Below are positions 32,738 to 41,695 of a stretch of 64,000 nt of DNA, one piece after another. The first letter of the stretch is position 1; each line of letters begins with the position of its first letter. Under the pieces are notes generated by a model. It was not told the origin of the DNA, did no database searches, and saw only the letters and a program-made list of their open reading frames with translations. The position numbers and the translations under genes were made by a program. Source of the stretch: an uncultured Sphaerochaeta sp. (GTDB taxonomy: Bacteria; Spirochaetota; Spirochaetia; Sphaerochaetales; Sphaerochaetaceae); the NCBI RefSeq assembly GCF_963676285.1, contig NZ_OY781063.1, positions 2,542,001 to 2,606,000 on the forward strand, read 5' to 3'.

Positions 32738-34302
32738 AAACAGCACTTGAGGAGTTGATGGATAGGAACCCGGTCCTTGCACATGCTGCGGAGGACCAGA
32801 GGCTTGCAGCGGAACGGGAAGACAGGAAGAACAGGGCGGAGAATGACTTCACTTTCTTCTGCGAGTATTATCTTCCCCAATACTTTTTCTGCAAGGCTGC
32901 CGAGTACCAGAAAATCCTCTATGATGTCATCCAGAATCGCGAGCTCACCGAGGCCCAGGCTTCAAGGCTGCGCGAGATTGTGCCGGAGGACTTCCAGTCC
33001 ACTTTCCGTGCCGCCAAGAACCTGCGTGGAATCATTGATGTAGAACCGCGTGGCCATGGTAAATCAACACGCATGACATTTGCATTCCCGCTGTGGCAAC
33101 TTCTTTTCAAGAAGTCCAAGTTCATTATCATTGTAGGTGCCAGCAGTGATGATGCCCAATTGCAGATGGAGAACATCCGTCTTGCAATCGAGGAGAATGA
33201 CCGAATAATCGATGATTTCGGCAACCTTCAGGGAACAACCTGGAACAAGAAGCTGCTCTCACTTTCAAACGGTACAGCGGTTACAGCCAGGGGCAAGGGT
33301 GGCTCGCTCAGGGGCCTGCGTAAGAAGGAGAACAGGCCTGACCTGGTAATCGTCGATGACACCTTCAAGGACAACGAGGCAGACAGCAGCATCATACGCG
33401 ACAAGGTCTCTCGCTGGTTCAACCGTACCATCCAGCCTCTTGGAACCGAGGCATTGATCATCGTGGTCAACACGATCACCAATGAGGATGACCTTCCCTC
33501 AAGGTTGCTCACAGATATTAAGGAAGGGCGAAAGGAAAAATGGATAGGACTGAGATTCTCTGCAGAGATCCCGGGCAAGGATGCTGGGCAAGGCACACCG
33601 CTTTGGCCCGAGCGCTACAGCTGGGAAGATCTCAAGACATTGCAGTCAGATCTTGGTTCCCTGGCATATGCCCAGGAATATCTGTCCAGGCCTCTCTCGG
33701 ATGAGGAGCGTATATTCAAGGCAGCATGGATCGTAAGGGTAAAGGCTTCTGATATCCCGGATAGCCTTTCCATGTATGAAGGAATCGACCCGGCAACCGG
33801 TGCTCATGATATGAGCGCCGTGGTGGATCTTGGACGCAACAAGATGGACAAGACATACTACGTTGTCTCGAGTCATGGCAAGAAGGAATCCACTGAGACC
33901 TTCACTGCAAGGCTCATCGACCGCTACAAACTGTTCCGCTATCGCAGGGCCTATATGGAGAGCGTTGCCTTCCAGGCAATCTACAAGAAGAACGTCATCG
34001 AGAAAGCAGAGGAACAAAACATACACCTACCGCTACGGGGACGCAACCCGGGGCGTGGAAGCAAGGCGCAACGTTTGATGTACATCAGCCCGATGGTCGA
34101 GAACGGCGTCATCGTATTCGGCCCTGGGAACGAGGATCTGATTGACCAACTGGTGGGATTCCCCGCGGCCGGATACGACGACCTCTGTGATGCGCTCTAT
34201 TATGCCGTGCTTGCTGCCGAGGGTCGGGGTGGTGGTGGCACCAGCGCCCTCTCCCTGAAGAAGAACCGGAATCGAAATATCAAGAAGGAGCTCAACCTAT
34301 GA
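32734..34302 (+). CDS. Terminase large subunit (Mu gp28-like)
   Basis: This 522-residue packaging motor has an N-terminal ATPase with a Walker-type region around VEPRGHGKSTRM (about residue 110) and Walker B-like LVIVDDTF (about 205). The C-terminal nuclease begins at YEGIDPATGAHDMSAVV with the first metal-binding Asp, and D-rich YDDLCDALYYAV ends it. It packages by headful in Mu-like phages. Overlaps both neighbours by four bases. Confidence 0.93.
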   Translation: MKTALEELMDRNPVLAHAAEDQRLAAEREDRKNRAENDFTFFCEYYLPQYFFCKAAEYQKILYDVIQNRELTEAQASRLREIVPEDFQSTFRAAKNLRGIIDVEPRGHGKSTRMTFAFPLWQLLFKKSKFIIIVGASSDDAQLQMENIRLAIEENDRIIDDFGNLQGTTWNKKLLSLSNGTAVTARGKGGSLRGLRKKENRPDLVIVDDTFKDNEADSSIIRDKVSRWFNRTIQPLGTEALIIVVNTITNEDDLPSRLLTDIKEGRKEKWIGLRFSAEIPGKDAGQGTPLWPERYSWEDLKTLQSDLGSLAYAQEYLSRPLSDEERIFKAAWIVRVKASDIPDSLSMYEGIDPATGAHDMSAVVDLGRNKMDKTYYVVSSHGKKESTETFTARLIDRYKLFRYRRAYMESVAFQAIYKKNVIEKAEEQNIHLPLRGRNPGRGSKAQRLMYISPMVENGVIVFGPGNEDLIDQLVGFPAAGYDDLCDALYYAVLAAEGRGGGGTSALSLKKNRNRNIKKELNL

Positions 34303-35654
34303 TACCAATCTACACGCTGCAGTTCAAAGACCGGCTTACAGAGTCACAAATCCTGAGGGCTATTGCTGCCAAGGAAATGTGGAATACCGAGCTGAAGATG
34401 CTTGAGGATTATTACAATGCCAGGAATCGTACGATCCTGCAGCAGGACCGCAACCACAAGGTAGCAGTCCCGTTCGGTAGGAAGTTGATCAAGAATGTAT
34501 TGGGATTCATGTTCAAGGAAGGCTGCATAACCTATAAGTACCCGGATGGTGACCCGAGGCTTGCAGAGAAGATGAAACCCATCTTCGATGACAATGACGA
34601 GCAGACCGAGAACATCCGCTTGGCCCGTGAGCAGGCCCTGTATGGATCGGCCTTCGAATGTCTTTTCGTGGATAATCCCAATGCAGAACCCCAGTTCTAC
34701 CGGGTACCGGCGAGCCAGATGATTCCCGTCTACCTTCCTTCCATCAAACCAAGAATGGCAGCATGCATCAACTTCTATACAATCAATGATACACATCGTC
34801 ATGTCGATGTGTATTACAAGGACCGTATCGAGAAGTTCACCAGGACAACCGGTGGCCTTGGGATCCCTACGGTCACCACCCACTTTTTCGGTGAAGTACC
34901 TGTCCTGGAATACCGAAACAACGAGGAAGGACTTGGGGATATCGAGATAGTCCTGGGCCTCATCGATGCCCATGACGAGATCCTTTCAAACGGCCTTGAC
35001 GAGGATGGGAAGTTCAGCGACGCCTTGCTGCTCTTGAAGAACGCAGTCCTGGATGACGAGCAGCTAGACAAGATCAGGGAGAAGCGCATTTTGGATGATC
35101 TGCCTGAGGATGCAGATGCAAGCTACCTGACAAAACCTAACGTATATGATGGGCGGGAAAAATTGAGGGCGAAGGTCGAGGACCTGATCTACAGTATGAG
35201 TGGGATTCCGAATCTTTCAGATAGGGATGCCTTGGCCCAACAGTCCGGAGAAGCCCTCAAGTATCTGTATGCAACCTTCGAGGTCATGGTGGCTGGGGAT
35301 AAGCAGAGCGGTTTTACAGACGGACTGCAGAAGCGCCTTCGACTGATCTGCAACTATCTGAATTGGCTGGAGGGCAAGAGTCTGGCGGTGAATCAACTTT
35401 CAAGCGATACACTGCCTTACAAGGCTGATCAGATCTCGGTCAAGTGGAAGCGCAACCTCCCGGCTGAATCAACCACAACCATCAACAATGCTGTCAACGC
35501 TTCGCCGTTCATAAGCCAGAGGACGATCCTTGAACAGATGCAGCAAGCGGGAATCGTCGATGATATTGCAGAGGAAGAGAAGCGGTTGATCGCCGACCAG
35601 GACAACAACATGAAGAATAATCTTGACTTGGCAATGAGCGGGTATGGCTCGTAA
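34299..35654 (+). CDS. Portal protein (SPP1 gp6 type)
   Basis: This 451-residue protein fits the SPP1 Gp6-like portal family: early YYNARNRTILQ, VPFGRKLIKNVLGFMF, EQALYGSAFECLFVD, VLEYRNNEEGLGDIE, and SGIPNLSDRDALAQQSGEAL near the C-terminal third. Mu itself has a different portal family (gp29, DUF935), so the head module is mosaic. Overlaps the next gene by 11 bp. Confidence 0.88.
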   Translation: MIPIYTLQFKDRLTESQILRAIAAKEMWNTELKMLEDYYNARNRTILQQDRNHKVAVPFGRKLIKNVLGFMFKEGCITYKYPDGDPRLAEKMKPIFDDNDEQTENIRLAREQALYGSAFECLFVDNPNAEPQFYRVPASQMIPVYLPSIKPRMAACINFYTINDTHRHVDVYYKDRIEKFTRTTGGLGIPTVTTHFFGEVPVLEYRNNEEGLGDIEIVLGLIDAHDEILSNGLDEDGKFSDALLLLKNAVLDDEQLDKIREKRILDDLPEDADASYLTKPNVYDGREKLRAKVEDLIYSMSGIPNLSDRDALAQQSGEALKYLYATFEVMVAGDKQSGFTDGLQKRLRLICNYLNWLEGKSLAVNQLSSDTLPYKADQISVKWKRNLPAESTTTINNAVNASPFISQRTILEQMQQAGIVDDIAEEEKRLIADQDNNMKNNLDLAMSGYGS

Positions 35655-36618
35655 CCTGTTCCGCAGCCTGTATGGCACCACGCAAATCGAATTGGCAAAG
35701 CTGTTGGATGAGGGTGAGCTGGAGATTGTCACCAGGTATGGTGAGGTCCTTCAGGAATGCAGGGAGAAGCTCAAGCGCATTTATGCCAGGTACGCGAAAG
35801 ACGGGAAGCTTGACAACGCCACCATGAGCAAGGCCAACCGTCTGACCAGCCTACAGGATGACATCGAGCGCATCCTCAGGACCAAGGTGCCGACGGTGAG
35901 CGAATATGTCGGAATACTGACAGGTGAAATGTATGAGGCATCCTTCTACCGTCATGCCTATGCCATTGACCAGGCCGGGGGAATGTCCATCAATTGGGGG
36001 TTGGTTCCCGAGGCTGCAGTGGAACAGGCTGTGAAAGGAAGCTATGACATGTTTGCCAAGAGCAAGCTTCTCTCCATTCCACAGAAGCAGGCGATCGCTG
36101 CCATCAGGAAGGACATCAGTACAGCTGTAACCAGAGGGGACAGCTATACGTTGCTTGCCAAAAGAATCGCCAATCATATCGGGGTGGACATGAAAAGGGT
36201 GAAGGCTGTCTATGGAAACCGTGGGATGGCTGCATGGTCGATGACGGTTGCCAGGACGGAAGGCCAGCGGGTGATCGTGGAAGGGCAGGATGCTGCATAC
36301 CGGAAGGCAGCCGAGCTGGGATGTGACTTGGAGATGATCTGGGACGCAACGCTGGATGGAAGGACCAGACCTGAGCATGGGGCTCTGGACGGCCAAGCCA
36401 GGGATGAGGAGAAGGGCGGATGGGAAGTTCCGGGAATCGGACTTGTCACAGCTCCGCTGCATTCAGGAGTCGCCTCCTTCGATATCAACTGTAGGTGTCG
36501 TATGCGGGCTCAGGTCAAGGGCTATCCACCCAAGGAACGCAGAACCAGGGGCGATGGTATCAGCCCATGGATCAGTTATTCCGATTGGCTGGAAGAGCAG
36601 AAATTCAAGAGGCGCTAA
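35644..36618 (+). CDS. Minor head protein / head morphogenesis (Mu F, SPP1 gp7-like)
   Basis: In this 324-residue protein the C-terminal part holds the signature ARTEGQRVIVEGQD, WDATLDGRTRPEHGALDGQ and FDINCRCRMRAQ found in Mu protein F and SPP1 gp7. The N-terminal part is helical. Such proteins enter the capsid with the portal. A non-coding gap follows. Confidence 0.9.
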   Translation: MARNLFRSLYGTTQIELAKLLDEGELEIVTRYGEVLQECREKLKRIYARYAKDGKLDNATMSKANRLTSLQDDIERILRTKVPTVSEYVGILTGEMYEASFYRHAYAIDQAGGMSINWGLVPEAAVEQAVKGSYDMFAKSKLLSIPQKQAIAAIRKDISTAVTRGDSYTLLAKRIANHIGVDMKRVKAVYGNRGMAAWSMTVARTEGQRVIVEGQDAAYRKAAELGCDLEMIWDATLDGRTRPEHGALDGQARDEEKGGWEVPGIGLVTAPLHSGVASFDINCRCRMRAQVKGYPPKERRTRGDGISPWISYSDWLEEQKFKRR

Positions 36619-36683
36619 AATCGCGCTGTGAGAGCTTCGTCCAGTTCAAACGTCCGATTACCCCACTTTTTTGGGAGAGGCCA

Positions 36684-36701
36684 TTTATAAACGTTTATAA
36701 A
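36684..36701. repeat. 18-bp palindrome in the gap between head genes
   Basis: TTTATAAACGTTTATAAA is a perfect palindrome and is bracketed by partly complementary GAGAGG and CCTCTC. The 229-bp gap 36619-36847 holds no gene; it also contains CCCCTCGG-ATT-CTGGGGG (36773-36790), a weak hairpin. A regulatory site for the capsid genes is possible. Confidence 0.6.
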
Positions 36702-36847
36702 TACCTCTCTGTGGAAATCCAGTCCAATCACCCCGTATGCCATGTCATGGGTGACCTAGGTTGATGCTGAAACCCCTCGGATTCTGGGGGATTGCAAAAT
36801 GATACGCTTACTATCGTCAAGATTCAATTTAGTTCCAGGAGGGAACC

Positions 36848-37408
36848 ATGAAAAGATTTTATCGTTTGATGTTGGCAGCTGATGACGGTGGGGCCGGAGG
36901 CGGTTCTGCTGATCCCGCTAAAGAGAAGAATCCGAAGGTCGACCCGAAGGAAGACCCAAAGGAAGATCCCAAAAAAGAGCCTGATGCAGTGAGTCCTGAA
37001 AAGGCTGAACTTGAGAAGGCCAAGAAAGAACTTGCCGAGCTCAAGGCAAAGGAAGCTGAAGCCGAGAAAGCCCGAAAGGAAGCTGAGCGGCAAAAGATGA
37101 CCGAGGATGAGCGCAAGGCGGCAGAACTGAAGGATATGCAGGACAGTCTTGTCAGGCAGAACCGAACCATCCAACTGCAGAAAGCAGGCCTTGATGAAGA
37201 GTATCTCGATCTTGTATCGGGTGGCACCGCTGAAGAGGTGGAGAAGAACGGGGCCTTGCTCGCCAAGCTCGTTGCACAGGTCAAGGCTGAGGCCGAAGCC
37301 GAAGTGAAGAAGGGGGTCGCTCAGACAGGAGCACCTGGTTCCGGTGGCTCTGCGAATGGGAAGGTCGATTCAAAGACCTTTTTCAAATCAATCTTGGGGA
37401 GGAAGTAA
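36848..37408 (+). CDS. Capsid scaffolding protein
   Basis: This 186-residue protein is extremely charged: proline/lysine/aspartate repeats near residue 25, then a long Ala/Glu/Lys coiled coil (ELEKAKKELAELKAKEAEAE) and a C-terminal KVDSKTFFKSILGRK that is typical of capsid-binding ends of scaffolds. It lies directly before the major capsid gene behind AGGAGGG. Confidence 0.85.
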   Translation: MKRFYRLMLAADDGGAGGGSADPAKEKNPKVDPKEDPKEDPKKEPDAVSPEKAELEKAKKELAELKAKEAEAEKARKEAERQKMTEDERKAAELKDMQDSLVRQNRTIQLQKAGLDEEYLDLVSGGTAEEVEKNGALLAKLVAQVKAEAEAEVKKGVAQTGAPGSGGSANGKVDSKTFFKSILGRK

Positions 37409-37412
37409 TTAG

Positions 37413-38327
37413 ATGGCTACTTTGAAAGAGATTTCTGCGCAATATGCAAGCGCACAGCCACAACAGGTGGAAGACATCACCGTCAACTGCCCGGTTTTGG
37501 ACATTGCCCAGTTCTATCCGACGAACAAGGGGTTGCATCATGCCTATGAGAAAATCGAAGAGATCGGAGAGGCAGGCTTCGTAGCCATGGATGCACCTCT
37601 CCCTTCTGCTGACATCTCCAAGAAGCTGGAGACTGAGGACCTTGGTATCCTGGGCTTCAACGTGGAAGCGCCGGTTGATAAGCTCACCGACCTCTATGGA
37701 CGCAACGATCCTTTTGCAAGTTACCTTGCCGAGAAGTCTCCGCTGATCATCCGCAAGAGCGCAATGAGCGTTGAGAAGCAACTCATCGCCCTGTTCCTGG
37801 CTTATGCAAACCAGATCGGCAACATTGAGAGTGCCGGTGGCAGTGGCCAAGGACATGCAATCATGGCTGTCAGGTTCACCGAGGACAACTTCTGTGGGCT
37901 TTATGATCCCAATGGGTTCGGCCAGGGGGCGATGTTCGATGTGCTTCCGCTTTCCGGAGGTGGTGCATACAAGAACAGCAGCGGGGTGACCTGCTATGGG
38001 GCAGACTTCAAGAGTTATCTTGACTTCCTCCTGGACAACACCAAGTGTGTGGGAGCAATCTGCAACATCGATGCGACCCATAAGCCTACCGCCGACATGA
38101 TCGACGATATGCTTGCCAAGGCGCATGCAGGTGAGGATGGGGTCACAAGGATCATCACCCACCCGATGACCATGAAGTACATCCGTGCAATCAAGGGGAA
38201 TGCCTTGAGCATGAATGTGAAGGACATGGACTTCAGCCGGGCTATTGGATCCTGGGACCAGGTACCGATCACGACTTCGTACAACCAAGGCACTGAAGGG
38301 TTGTTCTCGAACATTGTAGTGGCGTAA
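37413..38327 (+). CDS. Major capsid protein
   Basis: This 304-residue protein lies between scaffold and cement-like genes. HK97-like features are its size, an N-terminal arm, and a long central domain (FASYLAEKSPLIIRKSAMSV, VGAICNIDATHKPTADMIDD, THPMTMKYIRAIKG) ending in GLFSNIVVA. No confident subfamily is named. It is expected to be the most abundant product of the late operon, and a terminator follows the next gene. Confidence 0.85.
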   Translation: MATLKEISAQYASAQPQQVEDITVNCPVLDIAQFYPTNKGLHHAYEKIEEIGEAGFVAMDAPLPSADISKKLETEDLGILGFNVEAPVDKLTDLYGRNDPFASYLAEKSPLIIRKSAMSVEKQLIALFLAYANQIGNIESAGGSGQGHAIMAVRFTEDNFCGLYDPNGFGQGAMFDVLPLSGGGAYKNSSGVTCYGADFKSYLDFLLDNTKCVGAICNIDATHKPTADMIDDMLAKAHAGEDGVTRIITHPMTMKYIRAIKGNALSMNVKDMDFSRAIGSWDQVPITTSYNQGTEGLFSNIVVA

Positions 38328-38339
38328 GGAGGAACTTAC

Positions 38340-38744
38340 ATGGCAAAGATGAGTCTGGCTGGGGACCTCAAGGTCTATAGCGAACAGTACCAGAAGGCGG
38401 TGGCTCTTGCAGGAGCAGGGGCAGGGGTGCCCGGTTCTGTGATCGACACAGGGACCGGAGGACAGAGTGGTGGCATCTGCATCAAGGCGGTTGCCCATGG
38501 GGCTGTCTCCATCGCTGCTGACAAGGTATTGACAATTGCCATCAAGGATGGTGAGGCAAGCGACTCGGTTGCAGCCAAATATACCTTTACGGTTACGGGT
38601 GCCAAGGAGTATGCCGACAAGGAACTGATTGTCGACTATGTGCTTCCTCCGAGCATCAAGAGATGGACCGGTGTCACGGTGACCTGTGACGATGCTGCAG
38701 CAGTGGGAGCAATTGATGTATATCCGGTTTACCTGCCTCGCTAG
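38340..38744 (+). CDS. Head decoration / capsid cement-like protein
   Basis: This 134-residue protein is rich in glycine, alanine and short strands (GGICIKAVAHGAVSIAADKVLTI cut by turns; VLPPSIKRWTGVTVT), as in cement proteins next to capsid genes (Bbp16-like layout). Function inferred from position, size and composition. A GGAGG site lies ahead. Confidence 0.65.
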   Translation: MAKMSLAGDLKVYSEQYQKAVALAGAGAGVPGSVIDTGTGGQSGGICIKAVAHGAVSIAADKVLTIAIKDGEASDSVAAKYTFTVTGAKEYADKELIVDYVLPPSIKRWTGVTVTCDDAAAVGAIDVYPVYLPR

Positions 38745-38765
38745 GTAAGCGGATTCGAATGCAAG

Positions 38766-38794
38766 CGGCCCGGGGGATACCCTGGGTCGTTTTT
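38766..38794 (+). terminator. Terminator after the capsid genes
   Basis: A 10-bp stem (CGGCCCGGGG with CCCTGGGTCG, two G-U pairs) and a GATA loop, followed by TTTTT. It probably limits read-through into the connector genes, setting capsid above tail expression. Confidence 0.85.
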
Positions 38795-38871
38795 AAATGA
38801 CTATTCAATAGGTATTGAATGTCCGTTTAGGTGTCGGATTTCATATCCACCCAAAATCGTACAATCAAGGC

Positions 38872-39213
38872 ATGAGTATTATCACACTTGAACAATACAA
38901 GGATTTGGCTGGAATCAGCACTGACAAGAACGATGGACAGATTCGTGCCCTGATCATCGCTGTCGAGTCCGATTATCTCTCCATTCGGAACAAGCCGTTC
39001 GATACCGATGCATCAGGAAATACCGTTTACCCAGTCGGTTCAATGATGACTGCTGCAGAGATGATCAGCTACAAGATCATCACACTGGGAGGGAATGTGG
39101 GTATGTCCTATGAGATGATCGGTGGGTACTCTGCTTCCTTTTCTACTGATCTGCAATTTGGATATCCCCGATCAACGGTTAAGAAGATCAAGCGATACGG
39201 GAGGTTGCGATGA
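38872..39213 (+). CDS. Head-tail connector (adaptor) protein
   Basis: This 113-residue protein begins MSIITLEQYKDLAGISTDKNDGQIRALIIAVESDY in style of gp6/gp15-type adaptors: a helix that packs on the portal and a C-terminal strand. ATG 38872 follows AAGG; upstream codons in the frame lack a site. First gene after the capsid terminator. Overlaps the next by four bases. Confidence 0.75.
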   Translation: MSIITLEQYKDLAGISTDKNDGQIRALIIAVESDYLSIRNKPFDTDASGNTVYPVGSMMTAAEMISYKIITLGGNVGMSYEMIGGYSASFSTDLQFGYPRSTVKKIKRYGRLR

Positions 39214-39524
39214 GTTTTAAAAGCAGGCTGAACAAGACAGCTTCCATCCTGCGTACGTCTGAACCAACGGGGGATTGGGGCGACACAGGGGATGACATCA
39301 CAGTGGGGGAGGTTCCCTGCAGGATACAGGCATCAAGCGGACGTGAGTACATAGATGGAAAGATACGATCCGATGTAACCCATCTGGTTTTCATGGAGTC
39401 GTTCGTCCTGTTGCTTGGCGACAAACTCATGATAGAAGGGGTGACCTACGAGATTGTACCTCCGATCATCGACGCAGGAGGAGCAGGTCATCATCTTCAG
39501 GTTTGGGTGAAGGAATACGCATGA
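39210..39524 (+). CDS. Head closure (stopper) protein
   Basis: This 104-residue beta-rich protein (ITVGEVPCRIQASSG, LGDKLMIEGVTYEIVPPI, HLQVWVKEY) has the typical layout of stopper proteins that close the capsid after packaging. Assigned by order and fold pattern. Confidence 0.72.
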   Translation: MSFKSRLNKTASILRTSEPTGDWGDTGDDITVGEVPCRIQASSGREYIDGKIRSDVTHLVFMESFVLLLGDKLMIEGVTYEIVPPIIDAGGAGHHLQVWVKEYA

Positions 39525-39898
39525 GCACAGTGAAATTCATCGATAATTCAAAAAAGGTTAAGGCTGATGTGCTCAAGCAACGTGACATCGCACTGGTAGA
39601 GGCTGCCGTTGTTGTCCAGGGTGAATGTATTGCCAGATGCCCGGTTGATACTGGACGCCTTCGCGGATCCATTGGATACATTACAGGCTCCGGACTCAGG
39701 GCAGGGGGAGACGGAACCTTGCAAGGATCTCCTGCTGCTGGTGAGGCGGTAGTCGGGACCAATGTCGAGTATGCAGCCCATGTTGAATACGGGACCAGGT
39801 TCACCGAGGCACAAGCATTCATGCGCACCGGTTTCGATGCATCCAGGAAAGAAGTGGATGGCATATTCAAGCGACGCTTGAGAGCGGAGGCCGACTGA
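39521..39898 (+). CDS. HK97 gp10-like tail completion protein
   Basis: This 125-residue protein contains CPVDTGRLRGSIGY and VEYAAHVEYGTRFTEAQAF, the clear signature of the HK97 gp10 family, and ends in a charged helix (FDASRKEVDGIFKRRLRAE). ATG 39521 forms the four-base overlap with the previous gene. Confidence 0.88.
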   Translation: MSTVKFIDNSKKVKADVLKQRDIALVEAAVVVQGECIARCPVDTGRLRGSIGYITGSGLRAGGDGTLQGSPAAGEAVVGTNVEYAAHVEYGTRFTEAQAFMRTGFDASRKEVDGIFKRRLRAEAD

Positions 39899-40278
39899 TG
39901 TTGCATGAGAAAGATTTCCTGGGATGGCTCAGGAACAACCAACAGATGAAGGCCTTGTTCGGTAGCCGGATTTTCTGGAAGCTGGCACCCAAGAAAACTG
40001 CTATACCGTTCATGGTGTTGCAAGACATCAGTGCCAGGGGATTCCGGGAGATTGATGCAGCCTGCCCGAGGATGCAGTTGGACTGCTACTCGGACAACGA
40101 GTTTGCTGTGGTAGAGCTTGCTGAGGCGGTAGAGAAGGAACTCTTTGGCAAGGCATTTGTATATGGCACTACTTCGTTCAGCTCAATGTTGGCTGAACGG
40201 GCAATGGTCTTAAGAATGGAAGACGGGAGCTTCAAGGTTCCGGTCGATATCAAACTATCCTGTAGGAGGGACGCATGA
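39898..40278 (+). CDS. Tail terminator protein
   Basis: This 126-residue protein has IPFMVLQDISARGFREIDAA and CPRMQLDCYSDNEFAVVELAEAVEKEL, in the pattern of gpU/DUF3168-type terminators (strand, then helix VVELAEAVE). Located between the gp10-like protein and the tail tube as usual. Confidence 0.75.
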   Translation: MLHEKDFLGWLRNNQQMKALFGSRIFWKLAPKKTAIPFMVLQDISARGFREIDAACPRMQLDCYSDNEFAVVELAEAVEKELFGKAFVYGTTSFSSMLAERAMVLRMEDGSFKVPVDIKLSCRRDA

Positions 40279-41066
40279 ATTATGCAGGCATACATCTGCC
40301 AGCCGGATGTACAATGAGCGTAGGGAGCAGCGTGGAAGCGCTTGAGGATGTCGGTGTTATCCCGATGGATACCGACTCGAATTTGGAAATCAGCTACGAC
40401 AAGCTCCTGGTCCAGGGATCGAAGCGTGAAAAAGTGGTGAACTATGTGAAGAACATGGCAGCCAAGGCTTCCACAGAGCTGTATCAGATCAGGATGGACG
40501 TAATCAACAAGCTCACTGGAGGGGTGATGACCGTTACCCCTGTTGCCGGGGATCCTGTAGCCGGTGCGGTCCATACAATTGCCTCGGGATGGGCTCTTGG
40601 CAAGCTGTATCTTCTTTCCGGGCAGAACTCAAACGGGGCAAAGCAGAGCATCACCAGCGTCAAGTATGGAGAGACCGTACTTGTCGAGGGTGCTGATTAT
40701 GTCCAGGGCATGGATGCCTCAGGAAAGTGGGGGATCCTCATGATCTCCTCGGCTACAGCTCCGACGCTTGGACAGATTGACATCACGTATGGATACACCC
40801 CTGCAGCTTCGATGAAGGTTGAGATGGGTGCCCCGGTGGTGGAGATTACTCCCAAGATTGTCAGATTCAGCAAGACACAGAACGGGAAGCTTTTCCAGGT
40901 CACACTGTTCAGTGCCTTGATGGATAGTGGACTTAAGCTTTCCTTCCCGGGATCCGATGCAGACAAACCTGTTTCAATCCCGGTGACCATCAGTGGCGAG
41001 CTTGACACCAGCCGGGCAAGTGGTTCACAGCTGCTCGACATCATCGATGAGATTGGCGTCGAATAG
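40275..41066 (+). CDS. Major tail tube protein
   Basis: This 263-residue beta-rich protein with a late AAS-type Ig-like stretch lies directly before the frameshifted chaperone and tape measure, the fixed place of the tail tube gene. Segments VVEITPKIVRFSKTQNGKLF and SIPVTISGELDTSRASGSQL fit. Called mainly from position, size and composition. Confidence 0.8.
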   Translation: MNYAGIHLPAGCTMSVGSSVEALEDVGVIPMDTDSNLEISYDKLLVQGSKREKVVNYVKNMAAKASTELYQIRMDVINKLTGGVMTVTPVAGDPVAGAVHTIASGWALGKLYLLSGQNSNGAKQSITSVKYGETVLVEGADYVQGMDASGKWGILMISSATAPTLGQIDITYGYTPAASMKVEMGAPVVEITPKIVRFSKTQNGKLFQVTLFSALMDSGLKLSFPGSDADKPVSIPVTISGELDTSRASGSQLLDIIDEIGVE

Positions 41067-41074
41067 GGGGGAGT

Positions 41075-41473
41075 ATGAAGGAACGGCTGTATGATTTGAA
41101 TGGCCGCGAGAACTGCATGACTGCAGCGATCAAGGTATCTGACAAGACTTTCCGAATCTCCCGTGTTGTCACGGGAGTGCGGCTGATGTATGCAAATCAT
41201 CTCAAGCAGATGGGGGAGATGTTGAGAACGATTTCCACCATCGATGTATCAAACCCTGAAGGGATTGCCAGTGCTGCTGAGCAGGAAGCTGCAGTAGACC
41301 AATTCATGCTCGATAAGAAACAGGCTTATGAGGACATCCTCACTCTGTTGCTTACCAAGAACGGGTACGAGTATGACAAGGCATGGTGGGAGTCAAATAC
41401 CGATGAATTCGATATCCGGTCATTCATCGAAGCTTGCCTCTCAAAGGATGCAGGGGAGCAAAAAAAAAAGTAG
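41075..41473 (+). CDS. Tail assembly chaperone G (zero-frame product)
   Basis: This 132-residue product ends DAGEQKKK followed by TAG. An early part resembles a small helical chaperone (MYANHLKQMGEMLRTISTID). It ends in a run of ten A residues, at which ribosomes can slip -1 and continue in the frame of the next 75 codons. The G/GT ratio controls tail assembly in lambda-like tails. Confidence 0.85.
   Translation: MKERLYDLNGRENCMTAAIKVSDKTFRISRVVTGVRLMYANHLKQMGEMLRTISTIDVSNPEGIASAAEQEAAVDQFMLDKKQAYEDILTLLLTKNGYEYDKAWWESNTDEFDIRSFIEACLSKDAGEQKKK
41460..41469 (+). promoter_or_regulatory. Programmed -1 frameshift site (A10 run)
   Basis: Codons CAA AAA AAA AAG TAG in zero frame can slip to AAA AAA AAA GTA in the -1 frame. 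The slip occurs just before the zero-frame stop, and the -1 frame is open for the whole T-domain. Confidence 0.8.
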
Positions 41474-41694
41474 ACGGCCATTTGGACTATGACCGACTTT
41501 GTGCATTATTTGGGCGGACGTGGTCATACATCACGCCCGCCTACTTTTACAATGAACTTGATTTATATGACATCGCAAAACTTGCCCCTCTGGTACCGCC
41601 TGTGGATTATGCAGCATGTTGGGAAGGACGCAAGAAAAAAAATACAGGTCTTGAAGATGCCATCAAGGATGGTGTTGTGACCAGGAGTAACTGA
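41461..41694 (+). CDS. T extension of the tail assembly chaperone (-1 frame)
   Basis: About 75 residues in the -1 frame (VDGHLDYDRLCALFGRTWSY, LYDIAKLAPLVPPVDYAACW) are reached by frameshift, giving a GT product of about 205 residues. An ATG at 41434 in this frame lacks a ribosome binding site and would start inside G. The T domain binds the tape measure in related phages. It ends 1 bp before the tape measure gene. Confidence 0.8.
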   Translation, partial: KKKVDGHLDYDRLCALFGRTWSYITPAYFYNELDLYDIAKLAPLVPPVDYAACWEGRKKKNTGLEDAIKDGVVTRSN

Positions 41695-41695
41695 C

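Noticed and set aside
41434..41694. Independent gene starting at ATG 41434
   Set aside because: No ribosome site and a start inside the G chaperone. Frameshifting at the A-run explains the frame better.
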